Virus record (IMG/VR): IMGVR_UViG_3300028115_000004
Coordinates: 1-64,000 of that record
Strand: one strand, 5' to 3'
Origin: a virus
DNA: 64,000 nucleotides
Shown here in pieces: positions 17,882-26,867 of this stretch. Under the pieces are notes generated by a model, which saw nothing but the letters and a program-made list of their open reading frames with translations, was not told where the DNA came from and did no database searches. Every line of letters starts with the position of its first letter. The first letter of the stretch is position 1. A program made the position numbers and the translations under genes.

Positions 17882-19576
17882 ATGGCAACAAATCCGTATA
17901 TCAGTCAATCGGTAAAATCTGAACAGAACTTATACGAAGACATAGTAATTGAGTCTCTCAAGTTCTACGGACAGGATGTGTATTACATCCCCCGTGAGAT
18001 TGTCAACAAAGACCCCATCTTCCTAGACGATGTACCTTCACGTTTCAGTGATGCGTACAAGATCGAAATGTATATTGAGAACACCGAAGGTTTCGACGGT
18101 GAGGGTGACTTGTTCACTAAATTCGGTATTGAGTTACGTGACCAAGCTACCTTCGTAGTTGCCCGTAGACGTTGGAAACATCTAATCGGTAACTACTTGG
18201 ATGAGAAGAAATTCCGTCCACGTGAAGGAGATGTTATCTTCCTTCCCATGTCTAACTCTATCTTCCAGATTCAAAAGGTGGAGACAGAGACTCCGTTCTA
18301 TCAACTCAGCAATCTACCTACGTTCAGACTTCAGGCAGAACTCTTCGAATATAACGACGAAGACTTTGATACTGGTATCGATCAGGTTGATGAGATTGAA
18401 TATGAAGGTGCGTATCAGTATAAGATTACTATGCGACCTAATGATACCACAGGTTCTACCGCTGGGGCAACATCAACAATTAATGAACAAGGTACGATAA
18501 CTTCACTCACCTTGACCAACGCTGGCCGTGGATATGAGACGGCACCAACACTTAGTTACTCTGACTTCACTGAAGCGGAGACGAAGAAGTTTGGTCTGAA
18601 CTCTATTAACATGAACAACGCACAAGGTAGAGAGGGAGAATTCCTTTACACCAGTAACAACGGTGTTGCCGAGGTGTTCCTCCTTCTCAATAATTTCCCG
18701 ACTACCCAAGGTTCTTTGTTCCTACATGGTGAAGATTCTGCACAGTATATGTGGGGTGTCGATGCTAGTGGTGGTTTGGTCTATCAAACAATAGGAATGA
18801 GTTCTCCCAAGGTTGTGCCTGGCGCAACTGTTGCACGTGGTGCATGGCAGCACATTGCCATTGCACAAGACAGTGACAATCTGTCTGTCTATTATAATGG
18901 TGTGAAGGTTCTGGATTCGGATGCGCCTGTCACCGCACAGTTTGCGGGTTCAAGTGGGTTCTCTGTTGGTGCAACATCTGCACGTACATTCAACGGTGTG
19001 GATTGGGAAGCTACAAGAGGATACCTCGACGAAATCAGATTCCGTTCGGGTGTGAGAAACACTCTTATCGGTGACTCTGATATGACTGTACCGACTGAAG
19101 CATATGATTCAGATGCATCTACTATTCTTCTTGAACATGCAGACGGTACTGCGCCTACTATCACAACAACAATTGATGCAACCACAGGATCGGTCACAGG
19201 GTTTACTATTACGGATGGTGGTTTCCTCTATCAAGAGGCTCCGACTATTACGATCACACCGCCTGTGACAGGAGGTGACTTTGTGATTGGAGAGATTGTT
19301 ACTCAAACCAACTCTACATACACAATGAAGGGCGAAGTCACAGACTGGTCAGATTCAGATAGAGTTTTACAATTAGCACACTCTGGTGCAACGGATGGAG
19401 ATTTCCACGAGTTTGGAGTCAACCGCAAGATCGTTGGTGCGAATGCTAATTGGGTTCCTTCATTGGTAGAAGAACTACAGGAGATTCAAGTCTCTGCACA
19501 GAATGTCACCTTCAATAACTTCGAATCTGACTTCTTAGACTTCTCCGAATCAAATCCCTTTGGAGACATGGAATAA
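17882..19576 (+). CDS. 14: Neck protein gp14 with an inserted LamG-like domain
   Basis: 564 residues, about twice T4 gp14. Residues 1-175 match the gp14 type (NPYISQSVKSEQNLYEDIVIESLKFYGQD is split here across two typical segments, then RRRWKHLIGNYLDEKKFRP). The C-terminus (EELQEIQVSAQNVTFNNFESDF) is also gp14-like. Between them lies an insertion of about 300 residues: a Gly/Thr-rich repeat (APTLSYSDF, APTITITPP) flanking a domain with RGAWQHIAIAQDSDNLSVYYNG and RGYLDEIRFRSGVRN, which fits a concanavalin/LamG jelly-roll. The insertion may project from the neck and bind glycans. Role of the insertion is inferred. Confidence 0.8.
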   Translation: MATNPYISQSVKSEQNLYEDIVIESLKFYGQDVYYIPREIVNKDPIFLDDVPSRFSDAYKIEMYIENTEGFDGEGDLFTKFGIELRDQATFVVARRRWKHLIGNYLDEKKFRPREGDVIFLPMSNSIFQIQKVETETPFYQLSNLPTFRLQAELFEYNDEDFDTGIDQVDEIEYEGAYQYKITMRPNDTTGSTAGATSTINEQGTITSLTLTNAGRGYETAPTLSYSDFTEAETKKFGLNSINMNNAQGREGEFLYTSNNGVAEVFLLLNNFPTTQGSLFLHGEDSAQYMWGVDASGGLVYQTIGMSSPKVVPGATVARGAWQHIAIAQDSDNLSVYYNGVKVLDSDAPVTAQFAGSSGFSVGATSARTFNGVDWEATRGYLDEIRFRSGVRNTLIGDSDMTVPTEAYDSDASTILLEHADGTAPTITTTIDATTGSVTGFTITDGGFLYQEAPTITITPPVTGGDFVIGEIVTQTNSTYTMKGEVTDWSDSDRVLQLAHSGATDGDFHEFGVNRKIVGANANWVPSLVEELQEIQVSAQNVTFNNFESDFLDFSESNPFGDME

Positions 19577-20346
19577 TGTTTGGTAATTATTTTTATCACA
19601 AGAGAGTGAGAACTGCGGTCTCCGTATTTGGTTCCCTATTCAATGACTTACACATTCTAAGACAGAACGCTGCTGGTGAGGTAATCTCACAGGTCAAAGT
19701 TCCATTGTCCTATGCACCTCGTAGAAACTTCATCGAACGTCTCAATGAGATGGCGAAGGGAGAGGATGCAGAACGTAGAGTGGCCATTAAACTGCCTCGT
19801 ATGTCCTTTGAGGTTACGAACATGCAGTATGACCCACAGAGACAGTTACCGAAAGTAAATCGTTTTGAAAAAGAGTATGAGAGTGACAACAACAAACGTT
19901 ATAAGATGTACACTGCGACTCCTTATGATATCACATTCCAGTTGAGTATATACGCAAAGAGTCAAGACGATGCACTTCAGCTTGTAGAACAGATTCTACC
20001 TTACTTTGCACCTCAGTACACAGTCACAGTAAAACCTTTTTCGGACATCCCCGACATCAAGGAAGATATACCTATCAGTCTTGATACGGTGACGTTCCAA
20101 GACGCCTATGATGGTGCGATTGAACAGAGACGTACTATCGTGTACGATCTCTCATTCACCATGAAGATCAACTTCTATGGGCCTAACCTAGAGTACGGTA
20201 TCATCCGTGAGGTTAATAACAACCTATATATTATGGGTGATAGTGATACTTTCTATACAAACATTAATGTAACACCGACACCCGTAGGTGTTAGTCCTGA
20301 CAGTGACTATGGATTCTTGATACAATATTTGGATAGTTCTGCATGA
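19576..20346 (+). CDS. 15: Tail sheath stabiliser / tail completion protein gp15
   Basis: 256 residues, the usual length. It begins FGNYFYHKRVRTAVSVFGSLFNDL and has MSFEVTNMQYDPQRQLPK, both characteristic of gp15 of T4-like phages. In T4, a gp15 hexamer caps the tail tube and sheath and docks to the neck. The start codon overlaps the gp14 stop (TAATG) and the stop overlaps the gp16 start (ATGA), so translation of the three is probably coupled. The C-terminus contains DSD motifs seen in several virion proteins here. Confidence 0.85.
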   Translation: MFGNYFYHKRVRTAVSVFGSLFNDLHILRQNAAGEVISQVKVPLSYAPRRNFIERLNEMAKGEDAERRVAIKLPRMSFEVTNMQYDPQRQLPKVNRFEKEYESDNNKRYKMYTATPYDITFQLSIYAKSQDDALQLVEQILPYFAPQYTVTVKPFSDIPDIKEDIPISLDTVTFQDAYDGAIEQRRTIVYDLSFTMKINFYGPNLEYGIIREVNNNLYIMGDSDTFYTNINVTPTPVGVSPDSDYGFLIQYLDSSA

Positions 20347-20687
20347 GTGAAGATAAAGATAATGTAAAAAGTGATTATGATTATTCAAGAGAAACATACT
20401 ACGATCTTCTAGAGAAGGGTCGGGAGTCTCTTGACCTCATGATCGAAGTCGCTCGTGAGAGTGAACACCCCCGTGCATTCGAAGTGTTGTCAACCATGAT
20501 GAAAAACATGGCGGAAATCAACGATAAACTCATGGCTTTGAATAAGACCAAGAAAGAAATTGATCGTAGTGATGACCCCAAACAACTGGGAGGAACTACT
20601 AACAACTTGTTCATTGGTTCCACTACAGACCTACAACGATTTTTACAGAATGAAAAGGTGATTGACGTTGAGCCTGACACAGACTAA
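20343..20687 (+). CDS. 16: Small terminase subunit gp16
   Basis: 114 residues between gp15 and the large terminase gp17, the expected place. Helical protein with central segment EVLSTMMKNMAEINDKLMALNKTKKEI, typical of gp16 of marine T4-like phages, which forms a ring that regulates the packaging motor. It is shorter than T4 gp16 (164 residues). It overlaps gp15 by 4 bases and gp17 by 20 bases. Confidence 0.8.
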   Translation: MSEDKDNVKSDYDYSRETYYDLLEKGRESLDLMIEVARESEHPRAFEVLSTMMKNMAEINDKLMALNKTKKEIDRSDDPKQLGGTTNNLFIGSTTDLQRFLQNEKVIDVEPDTD

Positions 20688-22275
20688 GGAGTCCTATCTT
20701 GGTAACCCACTCGTCAAACGTGATGGTATCAATGAAGATTGGACTGAGGACAAGGTAAGAGAATATGCTCGTTGTATGGGTGACCCTGCCTATTTTGCTC
20801 GTACTTACGTTAAGATCATTTCTCTTGATAAGGGGCTCGTACCCTTCAACCTATACACCTATCAAGAAAAGATGTTTCACCACTTTAACTCTAATAGATT
20901 TTCTATTGTTCTTGCTTGTCGTCAATCTGGTAAATCCATTTCTTCTGTAGTATATCTGTTATGGTACGCTATCTTTCACCCCGAAAAAACTATCGCAGTA
21001 CTCGCCAACAAAGGTGCAACTGCGAGGGAAATGTTACAACGTGTCACGCTCGCTCTTGAAAATCTTCCTTTCTTTTTGCAGCCTGGCTGCAAGGCACTCA
21101 ACAAGGGTAGCATCGAATTTTCCAACAACAGTCGCATTATTGCTGCTGCCACCAGTGGTAGTTCTATACGGGGTATGTCTGTTAACCTTCTTTTTCTTGA
21201 CGAGTTTGCTTTTGTTGAACGGGCTAATGAATTCTATACTTCAACCTATCCTGTCGTCTCTGCTGGTAAAGATACGAAAGTCATTATCACGTCTACGGCA
21301 AATGGTATCGGGAACACCTACCAGAAAATCTGGGAAGGTGCAGTCCAAGGAATAAATGAATATAAACCGTTTGAGGTAAACTGGTGGGACGTGCCTGGCC
21401 GTGATGAGAAGTGGAAAGAACAAACTATCTCAAACACATCACAACTACAGTTCGATCAGGAGTTCGGGAATACATTTTTTGGGACGGGCGACACCCTAAT
21501 CAACGCAGAGACTTTACTCTCGTTGAGGACGAAACCCCCAATTGAAGTATTGGAAGGTGGTGACTTGTTAGTATACGAACAACCAAATCCAAATAAAGAA
21601 TATATTTGTATGGTTGACGTATCAAAAGGAAGAGGGCAGGATTATTCGACCTTCACGGTTATCGACATAGCGGCCAGACCCTTTAAGCAGGTCTCGGTTT
21701 ATCGCTGCAATACTATCTCTCCAATTCTCTTTCCTAACATTATATATAAGTATGCAACTCTCTACAACAACGCATATGTGGTTGTGGAATCGAATGATCA
21801 GGGTGGAGTTGTATGTAATGGATTATATCACGATTTAGAATATGAGAATGTTCATGTAACCAGTGCAGTGAAAGCCTCCGGTATCGGAATCGAAATGAAC
21901 CGCAAGGTTAAACGTCTTGGTTGTTCTAGCATAAAAGATATTCTAGAGAATCGCAAGTTAGATATTGTAGATGAAAATACGATCCTTGAGATATCGACGT
22001 TTGTCGCAAAGGGTCAGTCATATGAGGCCTCGGATGGAAACCACGATGACCTCATGATGAATCTAGTCATGTTTGGATACTTTGTTTCGACGCAGTTCTT
22101 CGCAGACATGACAGATATCAATATCAAACAGATGTTGTTTGATGAAAGAATGAAACAGATTCAGGATGATGTCCCTCCATTTGGATTTATTGATGATGGT
22201 AGCGCACACATAATCGAACAGGAAGCTCAAGAAGGTATTAATGAATGGCAGGTTTGGCGTCAAGATGATTGGTGA
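20668..22275 (+). CDS. 17: Large terminase subunit gp17 (packaging ATPase and nuclease)
   Basis: 535 residues. The ATPase has Walker A CRQSGKS (about residues 84-90) and Walker B LLFLDEFAF, with coupling motif TSTANG. The C-terminal RNase H-like nuclease has VDVSKGRGQDYSTF and a late DGNHDDLMM acidic pair. It pumps DNA into the prohead and cuts the concatemer. I chose TTG at 20668 (SLTQTKESYLG), which sits about 9 bases after AAAGGTG; a TTG two codons earlier is also possible. It overlaps gp16, so the two are likely coupled. Confidence 0.9.
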   Translation: MSLTQTKESYLGNPLVKRDGINEDWTEDKVREYARCMGDPAYFARTYVKIISLDKGLVPFNLYTYQEKMFHHFNSNRFSIVLACRQSGKSISSVVYLLWYAIFHPEKTIAVLANKGATAREMLQRVTLALENLPFFLQPGCKALNKGSIEFSNNSRIIAAATSGSSIRGMSVNLLFLDEFAFVERANEFYTSTYPVVSAGKDTKVIITSTANGIGNTYQKIWEGAVQGINEYKPFEVNWWDVPGRDEKWKEQTISNTSQLQFDQEFGNTFFGTGDTLINAETLLSLRTKPPIEVLEGGDLLVYEQPNPNKEYICMVDVSKGRGQDYSTFTVIDIAARPFKQVSVYRCNTISPILFPNIIYKYATLYNNAYVVVESNDQGGVVCNGLYHDLEYENVHVTSAVKASGIGIEMNRKVKRLGCSSIKDILENRKLDIVDENTILEISTFVAKGQSYEASDGNHDDLMMNLVMFGYFVSTQFFADMTDINIKQMLFDERMKQIQDDVPPFGFIDDGSAHIIEQEAQEGINEWQVWRQDDW

Positions 22276-22288
22276 AAACCCCGCTTTT

Positions 22289-22296
22289 TATAAATA
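22289..22296 (+). promoter_or_regulatory. Late promoter TATAAATA ahead of gp18
   Basis: Exact T4 late octamer, 13 bases after the gp17 stop and 66 bases before the sheath gene. It would allow strong late expression of sheath and tube. Confidence 0.75.
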
Positions 22297-22361
22297 AAAG
22301 TATTGAGAAAATCCGTATTATGTTCAACTTATAATTTGTAAACGAAAAAAGGAAAAGAGTC

Positions 22362-24155
22362 ATGGCATTACTATCACCGTCTCTGTCTCCTGCGATTACG
22401 GTCAAAGAGATCGATTTGTCGGGTGTTGCACCCAACGTATCGACTTCTGTTGGCGCATTCGTCGGGAACTTTCGTTGGGGCCCCGTGAACTCTCGTACAT
22501 TAGTCGCAGACGAGTCTGGACTGGTGAGAGTGTTTGCCGCACCTGACGAAGACAACGCTGTGGATTTCCACAGTGCTTCGTACTTTTTAAAGTACACCAA
22601 CTCGCTTTACATTGTTCGTGGTAACAATGGAGGCATTAACGCACACAGTGCAGTAACTAAACTTACTGGCGATTCCGCAGTAGTTGAAAACCAAGAAGAT
22701 TGGGAAACTACAGTTAAATCTTCTGTAAACGCTCGAACACTGGCAACAGGTTCTTTCATTGCAAAATATCCAGGCTCTCTGGGTAACGCATTGACTGTAT
22801 CTTTCTGTCCTGCCGCTGATTCAGATGGTGCAAACTACTTCAACGCATGGTCTTACAAAGGATCATTCGACCGTGCCCCCACAACTTCTGCCTATGCAAC
22901 CGACAACGGTGCATCGAAGGACGAAGTTCACGTAGCAGTTATTGACCGTACAGGTTCTTTCACAGGTACGCCTGGCAGTGTGTTGGAAACATTCCCTCAC
23001 CTGTCTGCTGCTAAGGGCGCAGTAACTCCGGATGGATCACCTAACTACATCCAAGAAGTACTCAACAGTCGTTCTGAGTATGTGTGGTGTGGTCAGTTCG
23101 ATAACGATTCCGCTTTCGGTGCTTCTTACGAAAACATTGGTCAAAACTGGGGTAAGACACCTTCGGTTGACTCTGCAGTAGATTACTCTACAGGTACTTC
23201 TGCATGGACTAATGATGTTTCTAAGATCAAGCTCGGTGGTGGTGTTAACAGTTCTGATTTGACCAACGGTCAGGTTACAACTGGTTTCGATCTATTCGAC
23301 GACACCGAACAGATTCAGGTAGACTTCCTGATTCCTCTTCAGTCTGCTAACGACTCGGATGGGGTTACAATCGCTAATTACTGTAACGCAATCGCTAAAG
23401 ATCGCAAAGACTGTGTGGTTCCTGTGTCTCCTCCTAGAGAAGACATTGTTGGTATTCCTACAGCCACGGCTAATACAAACGCAATTTCGTTTGCAAATTC
23501 TTTGTCGAACAGTTCTTACCTGATCGTAGATAACAACTACCTCAAGGTATTCGATAAGTACAACGATAACTACATCTACATCCCTGCTAACTCTAGTACT
23601 GCGGGTATCATGGCTGCAACAGACTTTGTTGCTGCACCTTGGTACTCTCCTGCTGGTCAGAGACGTGGTAACTATCTTGCAATTACAGATATTGCCCACT
23701 CTCCGAACAAAACGCAGAGAGACTCACTGTACAAGGCTAACGTCAACCCAATCTCCAATATTCCTGGCGTGGGTATCGTCCTTTATGGTGATAAGACACA
23801 CGAACTCAGACCTTCTGCATTTGACAGAATCAACGTTCGTAGATTGTTCATCGGTATTGAGAAGTCTATCGCAGCTGCTGCGAAGAACATTCTCTTCGAA
23901 TTCAACGACGAGTTTACTCGTGCAGAATTCGTGAATGTCGTTGAACCTCTGCTTCGTGAGATTAGAGGTCGAAGAGGTATCACTGACTTTAAGGTGGTTT
24001 GTGACGAAACAAACAACACCCCTGCAGTGGTTGACAGAAACGAATTTGTCGCTTCTATCTTCATCAAGCCTGCCCGTTCTATTAACTTCGTGACGTTGAA
24101 CTTCGTCGCAGTTAGAACTGGTGTGGACTTTGAAGAAGTAGTTGGCGCAGTTTAA
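22362..24155 (+). CDS. 18: Tail sheath protein gp18
   Basis: 597 residues. N-terminus LLSPSLSPAITVKEIDLSGVAP and GAFVGNFRWGPVN is the classic sheath start. The C-terminal domain (RRLFIGIEKSIAAAAKNILFEFN, VVCDETNNTP, RSINFVTLNFVAVRTG) is the conserved part of contractile sheath proteins. It forms the contractile outer tube that drives injection. Ribosome site AAAGGAAAAGAG lies ahead of the ATG. It is followed after 13 bases by the tube gene, the standard order. Confidence 0.93.
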   Translation: MALLSPSLSPAITVKEIDLSGVAPNVSTSVGAFVGNFRWGPVNSRTLVADESGLVRVFAAPDEDNAVDFHSASYFLKYTNSLYIVRGNNGGINAHSAVTKLTGDSAVVENQEDWETTVKSSVNARTLATGSFIAKYPGSLGNALTVSFCPAADSDGANYFNAWSYKGSFDRAPTTSAYATDNGASKDEVHVAVIDRTGSFTGTPGSVLETFPHLSAAKGAVTPDGSPNYIQEVLNSRSEYVWCGQFDNDSAFGASYENIGQNWGKTPSVDSAVDYSTGTSAWTNDVSKIKLGGGVNSSDLTNGQVTTGFDLFDDTEQIQVDFLIPLQSANDSDGVTIANYCNAIAKDRKDCVVPVSPPREDIVGIPTATANTNAISFANSLSNSSYLIVDNNYLKVFDKYNDNYIYIPANSSTAGIMAATDFVAAPWYSPAGQRRGNYLAITDIAHSPNKTQRDSLYKANVNPISNIPGVGIVLYGDKTHELRPSAFDRINVRRLFIGIEKSIAAAAKNILFEFNDEFTRAEFVNVVEPLLREIRGRRGITDFKVVCDETNNTPAVVDRNEFVASIFIKPARSINFVTLNFVAVRTGVDFEEVVGAV

Positions 24156-24168
24156 GGAGTAGAGAAAG

Positions 24169-24696
24169 ATGGCAATTTTAGGCGTAGATGACTTTAAGTC
24201 GAAGTTGAGAGGGGGCGGTGCACGTCCTAATCTCTTCAAAGCGACAGTCAACTTTCCCGCTTACGCTGGGGGTGATGTCGAATTGACATCCTTCCTGTGT
24301 AAGGCTGCAGCACTCCCTGCTTCCGTGATGAACGTGATTGAAGTCCCGTTCCGTGGTAGACAGTTGAAGATCGCTGGTGACAGAACGTTCGAAACATGGA
24401 CGATTACTGTAATCAACGATACTAACTTCGACACTCGCAACGCAATGGAACGTTGGATGAACGGTATCAATGCACACAGTGCAAATACTGGTCTGACCAA
24501 CCCCGTTGATTACGAAGCAGACTTGATTGTTGAGCAATTGGACAAAGACGGTTCAACTCTAAAAACTTATCAGTTCCGTGGTTGTTTCCCAACCAACGTT
24601 GCTGCGATTGACGTTAACTACGAAACAGTTGACACAATCGAAGAGTTTACGGTTGAGTTCCAAGTCCAGTACTGGGAATCTGACACAACCTCTTAA
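24169..24696 (+). CDS. 19: Tail tube protein gp19
   Basis: 175 residues, close to T4 gp19 (163). Tube-family motifs LFKATVNFPAYAGGDVELTS, IEVPFRGRQLKIAGDRTFETW and YQFRGCFPTNVAAID are visible. It polymerises into the inner tail tube through which DNA passes. Ribosome site AAGGAGTAGAGAAAG precedes the ATG. A second, diverged member of this family is at 32705-33205. Confidence 0.93.
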   Translation: MAILGVDDFKSKLRGGGARPNLFKATVNFPAYAGGDVELTSFLCKAAALPASVMNVIEVPFRGRQLKIAGDRTFETWTITVINDTNFDTRNAMERWMNGINAHSANTGLTNPVDYEADLIVEQLDKDGSTLKTYQFRGCFPTNVAAIDVNYETVDTIEEFTVEFQVQYWESDTTS

Positions 24697-24702
24697 GGTT
24701 GG

Positions 24703-24710
24703 TATAAGTA
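24703..24710 (+). promoter_or_regulatory. Variant late promoter TATAAGTA ahead of gp20
   Basis: One mismatch to TATAAATA, between the tube and portal genes. It lies just upstream of a terminator-like stem-loop, so transcripts from here would run into that stem. Weak candidate. Confidence 0.35.
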
Positions 24711-24719
24711 GTACTGATG

Positions 24720-24746
24720 CGGGGGAGTTTATCTCCCCCGTTCTTT
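24720..24746 (+). terminator. Terminator-like stem-loop between gp19 and gp20
   Basis: CGGGGGAG (24720-24727), loop TTTAT, CTCCCCCG (24733-24740), then TTCTTT. A GC-rich 8-bp stem with a short T-rich tail fits a factor-independent terminator, perhaps leaky, lowering portal expression relative to sheath and tube. Confidence 0.7.
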
Positions 24747-24764
24747 ACAGGATTGGAAAGGTAT

Positions 24765-26294
24765 ATGGCAGAACAAGATAATAGTGTATTAAGACTTTTT
24801 GGATTTGAGATTAAAAAGGCCCGTAAGGTCGGTGAAGAAGACAAAAAGTTACAGTCTATCGTTCCGAAAACGGATGACGATGGCGCTGGGTACGTCACTG
24901 CCAGTGGTGCTCACTATGGTCAATACATTGACATGGAGGGTAATGATGCGAAAGACAATACGGAACTTATTAAGAAGTATCGTGGTCTTGCAGAACACCC
25001 CGAAGTCGATGCAGCGATTGAGGACATCATTAACGAATCTATCTCAGCCTCTGATATGGAGTCTTCGGTAGAAATTAATCTGGACAAAGTTGAAACCTCT
25101 GATAAGATCAAGAAGATGATGATCGAAGAGTTTGATCAAATTTGTTCTATGTTGAACTTCAACGAACTCGCACACGACATTTTCCGTTCGTGGTATGTTG
25201 ATGGTCGTTTGGTTCATCACTTAGTTGTAAATGAATCCAACCTAAAGGCTGGTATTAAAGAAGTTCGTCCTATTGACTCTGCGAAGATTCGCAAGGTCAA
25301 AGAGGTCACATATAAAAAGGATCAGGCAACAGGCGCAAAGATTGTAGACAAGGTAAACGAGTTCTACATCTATCAAGAGAAGGCTGGGTCTAACCAAGGG
25401 GTTAAACTCTCACCTGATTCTGTTTCATATGTGTCTTCGGGTCTACTTGACCCAACACGTAAGAGAGTGATCTCTTACTTACACAAAGCAATTAAACCCA
25501 TCAACCAGTTAAGGATGATGGAAGACTCTCTGGTGATCTACCGTCTCGCACGTGCACCTGAGAGAAGAATTTTCTATATCGATGTTGGTAACCTACCTAC
25601 GGGTAAGGCAGAACAACACATGAAAGACATCATGTCTCGTTATAGAAACAAGTTAGTTTACGATGCCAACACCGGACAGATCAAGGATGATCGCAAACAT
25701 ATGTCCATGTTGGAAGATTTCTGGTTACCTCGTAGAGAAGGTGGCCGTGGTACAGAGATTTCTACACTGCCTGGCGGTGAGAATCTTGGACAGATTGACG
25801 ATATCATCTACTTCCAGAAGAGATTGTATCGTTCTCTGAATGTACCTATTAACAGACTGGAACAGGAAGCACAGTTCTCTCTTGGTCGTTCTACTGAGAT
25901 CAGTAGGGACGAAGTTAAGTTCCAGAAGTTTATTGATAGACTGCGTAGAAGGTTCTCTAATGTATTCCTGAACATTCTACGCAAACAGTTATTGTTGAAG
26001 GGTGTAATGACCGAACAGGATTGGGAAGATTGGAAGAACGATATCCAGATCGACTTTATCCGTGACAACCACTTCACCGAGCTGAAGGATGCAGAACTGT
26101 TGAGAGAAAGACTCGACACAATGGATCGAATCACAAACTACGTGGGCGAATACTTCTCACGTGAGTGGGTAATGAAGAATGTCATGATGATGTCCGATGA
26201 AGACATTGACTTGATGAAGAAAGAAGTCGAATCCGAAAACTCAGTTGCTGATGAGGAAGGAAACGACGAAACAGAAGATGACTTTGGAGGTTAA
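24765..26294 (+). CDS. 20: Portal vertex protein gp20
   Basis: 509 residues from the ATG at 24765, which follows GGATTGGAAAGG; the upstream in-frame ATG at 24717 lies in the terminator stem and is unlikely. Portal landmarks include HPEVDAAIEDIINESI, DGRLVHHLV, RMMEDSLVIYRLARAPERR, FWLPRREGGRGTEISTLPGG and NQEQEA-like RLEQEAQFSLGR. The dodecameric ring occupies one capsid vertex, starts head assembly and is the docking site for terminase. The acidic C-terminus (NSVADEEGNDETEDDFGG) is typical. Stop is one base before the next ATG. Confidence 0.93.
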   Translation: MAEQDNSVLRLFGFEIKKARKVGEEDKKLQSIVPKTDDDGAGYVTASGAHYGQYIDMEGNDAKDNTELIKKYRGLAEHPEVDAAIEDIINESISASDMESSVEINLDKVETSDKIKKMMIEEFDQICSMLNFNELAHDIFRSWYVDGRLVHHLVVNESNLKAGIKEVRPIDSAKIRKVKEVTYKKDQATGAKIVDKVNEFYIYQEKAGSNQGVKLSPDSVSYVSSGLLDPTRKRVISYLHKAIKPINQLRMMEDSLVIYRLARAPERRIFYIDVGNLPTGKAEQHMKDIMSRYRNKLVYDANTGQIKDDRKHMSMLEDFWLPRREGGRGTEISTLPGGENLGQIDDIIYFQKRLYRSLNVPINRLEQEAQFSLGRSTEISRDEVKFQKFIDRLRRRFSNVFLNILRKQLLLKGVMTEQDWEDWKNDIQIDFIRDNHFTELKDAELLRERLDTMDRITNYVGEYFSREWVMKNVMMMSDEDIDLMKKEVESENSVADEEGNDETEDDFGG

Positions 26295-26295
26295 C

Positions 26296-26604
26296 ATGAG
26301 TGATATTGAGAACGAAACTAATAGCGCAGTCGAAGAGTTTATCGATGCGTTACAACAGAAAAACTACAACGCTGCACAGAATATGTTCGGTAATCTGATT
26401 CAGGACAAGGTGAACACACGTCTTGATGCAGAGAAAGTTGCTGTTGCAAATTCCATCTTTAACTCAGCAGATGATGACATCGACATCTCAGAATACGAAG
26501 AAGATGAGTTGGATGCAGCTGCAGTCGAAGACGAAGATGACTTCGAAGAAGAAGATACAGCCGAGGATGAGGGTAAACACATCTACGCTGGTGGTGAAGT
26601 TTAA
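26296..26604 (+). CDS. 67: Prohead core protein, gp67-like
   Basis: 102 residues from the ATG at 26296, supported by GGAGG at 26286-26290. N-terminal helix (VEEFIDALQQKNYNAAQNMFGNLI) and a very acidic C-terminal half (SEYEEDELDAAAVEDEDDFEEED) are the signature of the small prohead core protein gp67 of T4-like phages, which is cleaved by gp21 during maturation. Position right after gp20 agrees. Confidence 0.75.
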   Translation: MSDIENETNSAVEEFIDALQQKNYNAAQNMFGNLIQDKVNTRLDAEKVAVANSIFNSADDDIDISEYEEDELDAAAVEDEDDFEEEDTAEDEGKHIYAGGEV

Positions 26605-26633
26605 TAAAAAATTCATCTAAAAAACCTTTTTTG

Positions 26634-26641
26634 TATAAATA
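26634..26641 (+). promoter_or_regulatory. Late promoter TATAAATA
   Basis: Exact T4 late octamer 23 bases ahead of the small core gene at 26664, placed to feed the protease, scaffold and capsid genes. Confidence 0.7.
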
Positions 26642-26663
26642 ATAGTTAAACAGGAAACTTGAA

Positions 26664-26867
26664 ATGAAAACATTTCAACAGATTCGTGAGGCAAAATCAC
26701 CGAAGGGTGAAGTTGTCTTCGATAAGAAAATACAAAAAGTCCCTGTCAAGATAGTCAAGGATAAAAAAGGTTTTACCGCCTATGTGGATGGAGATATGTT
26801 GGACACGTTCCGCAATCAGAAAGAAGCAGAGAAGGCAGCTGAGACAATTATAAAGGAACTCAGATGA
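26664..26867 (+). CDS. Small prohead core-region protein (gp68 position)
   Basis: 67 residues, basic (MKTFQQIREAKSPKGEVVFD, then a beta-hairpin-like KGFTAYVDGDMLDTF and helix). It occupies the place of gp68 between gp67 and gp21, but is much shorter than T4 gp68 (141) and I see no clear sequence match. The ATG follows AGGAAACTTGAA. Its last bases overlap the protease start (ATGA). A core or assembly role is inferred from position. Confidence 0.65.
   Translation: MKTFQQIREAKSPKGEVVFDKKIQKVPVKIVKDKKGFTAYVDGDMLDTFRNQKEAEKAAETIIKELR

Noticed and set aside
17882-19576. Possible fusion or frameshift in gp14 because of its double length
   Set aside because: The frame is unbroken and both ends are gp14-like; an inserted domain explains the size.
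24717-24764. Upstream ATG extending the portal protein by 16 residues
   Set aside because: It falls in the terminator-like stem, and the ATG at 24765 has a proper ribosome site and matches portal starts.
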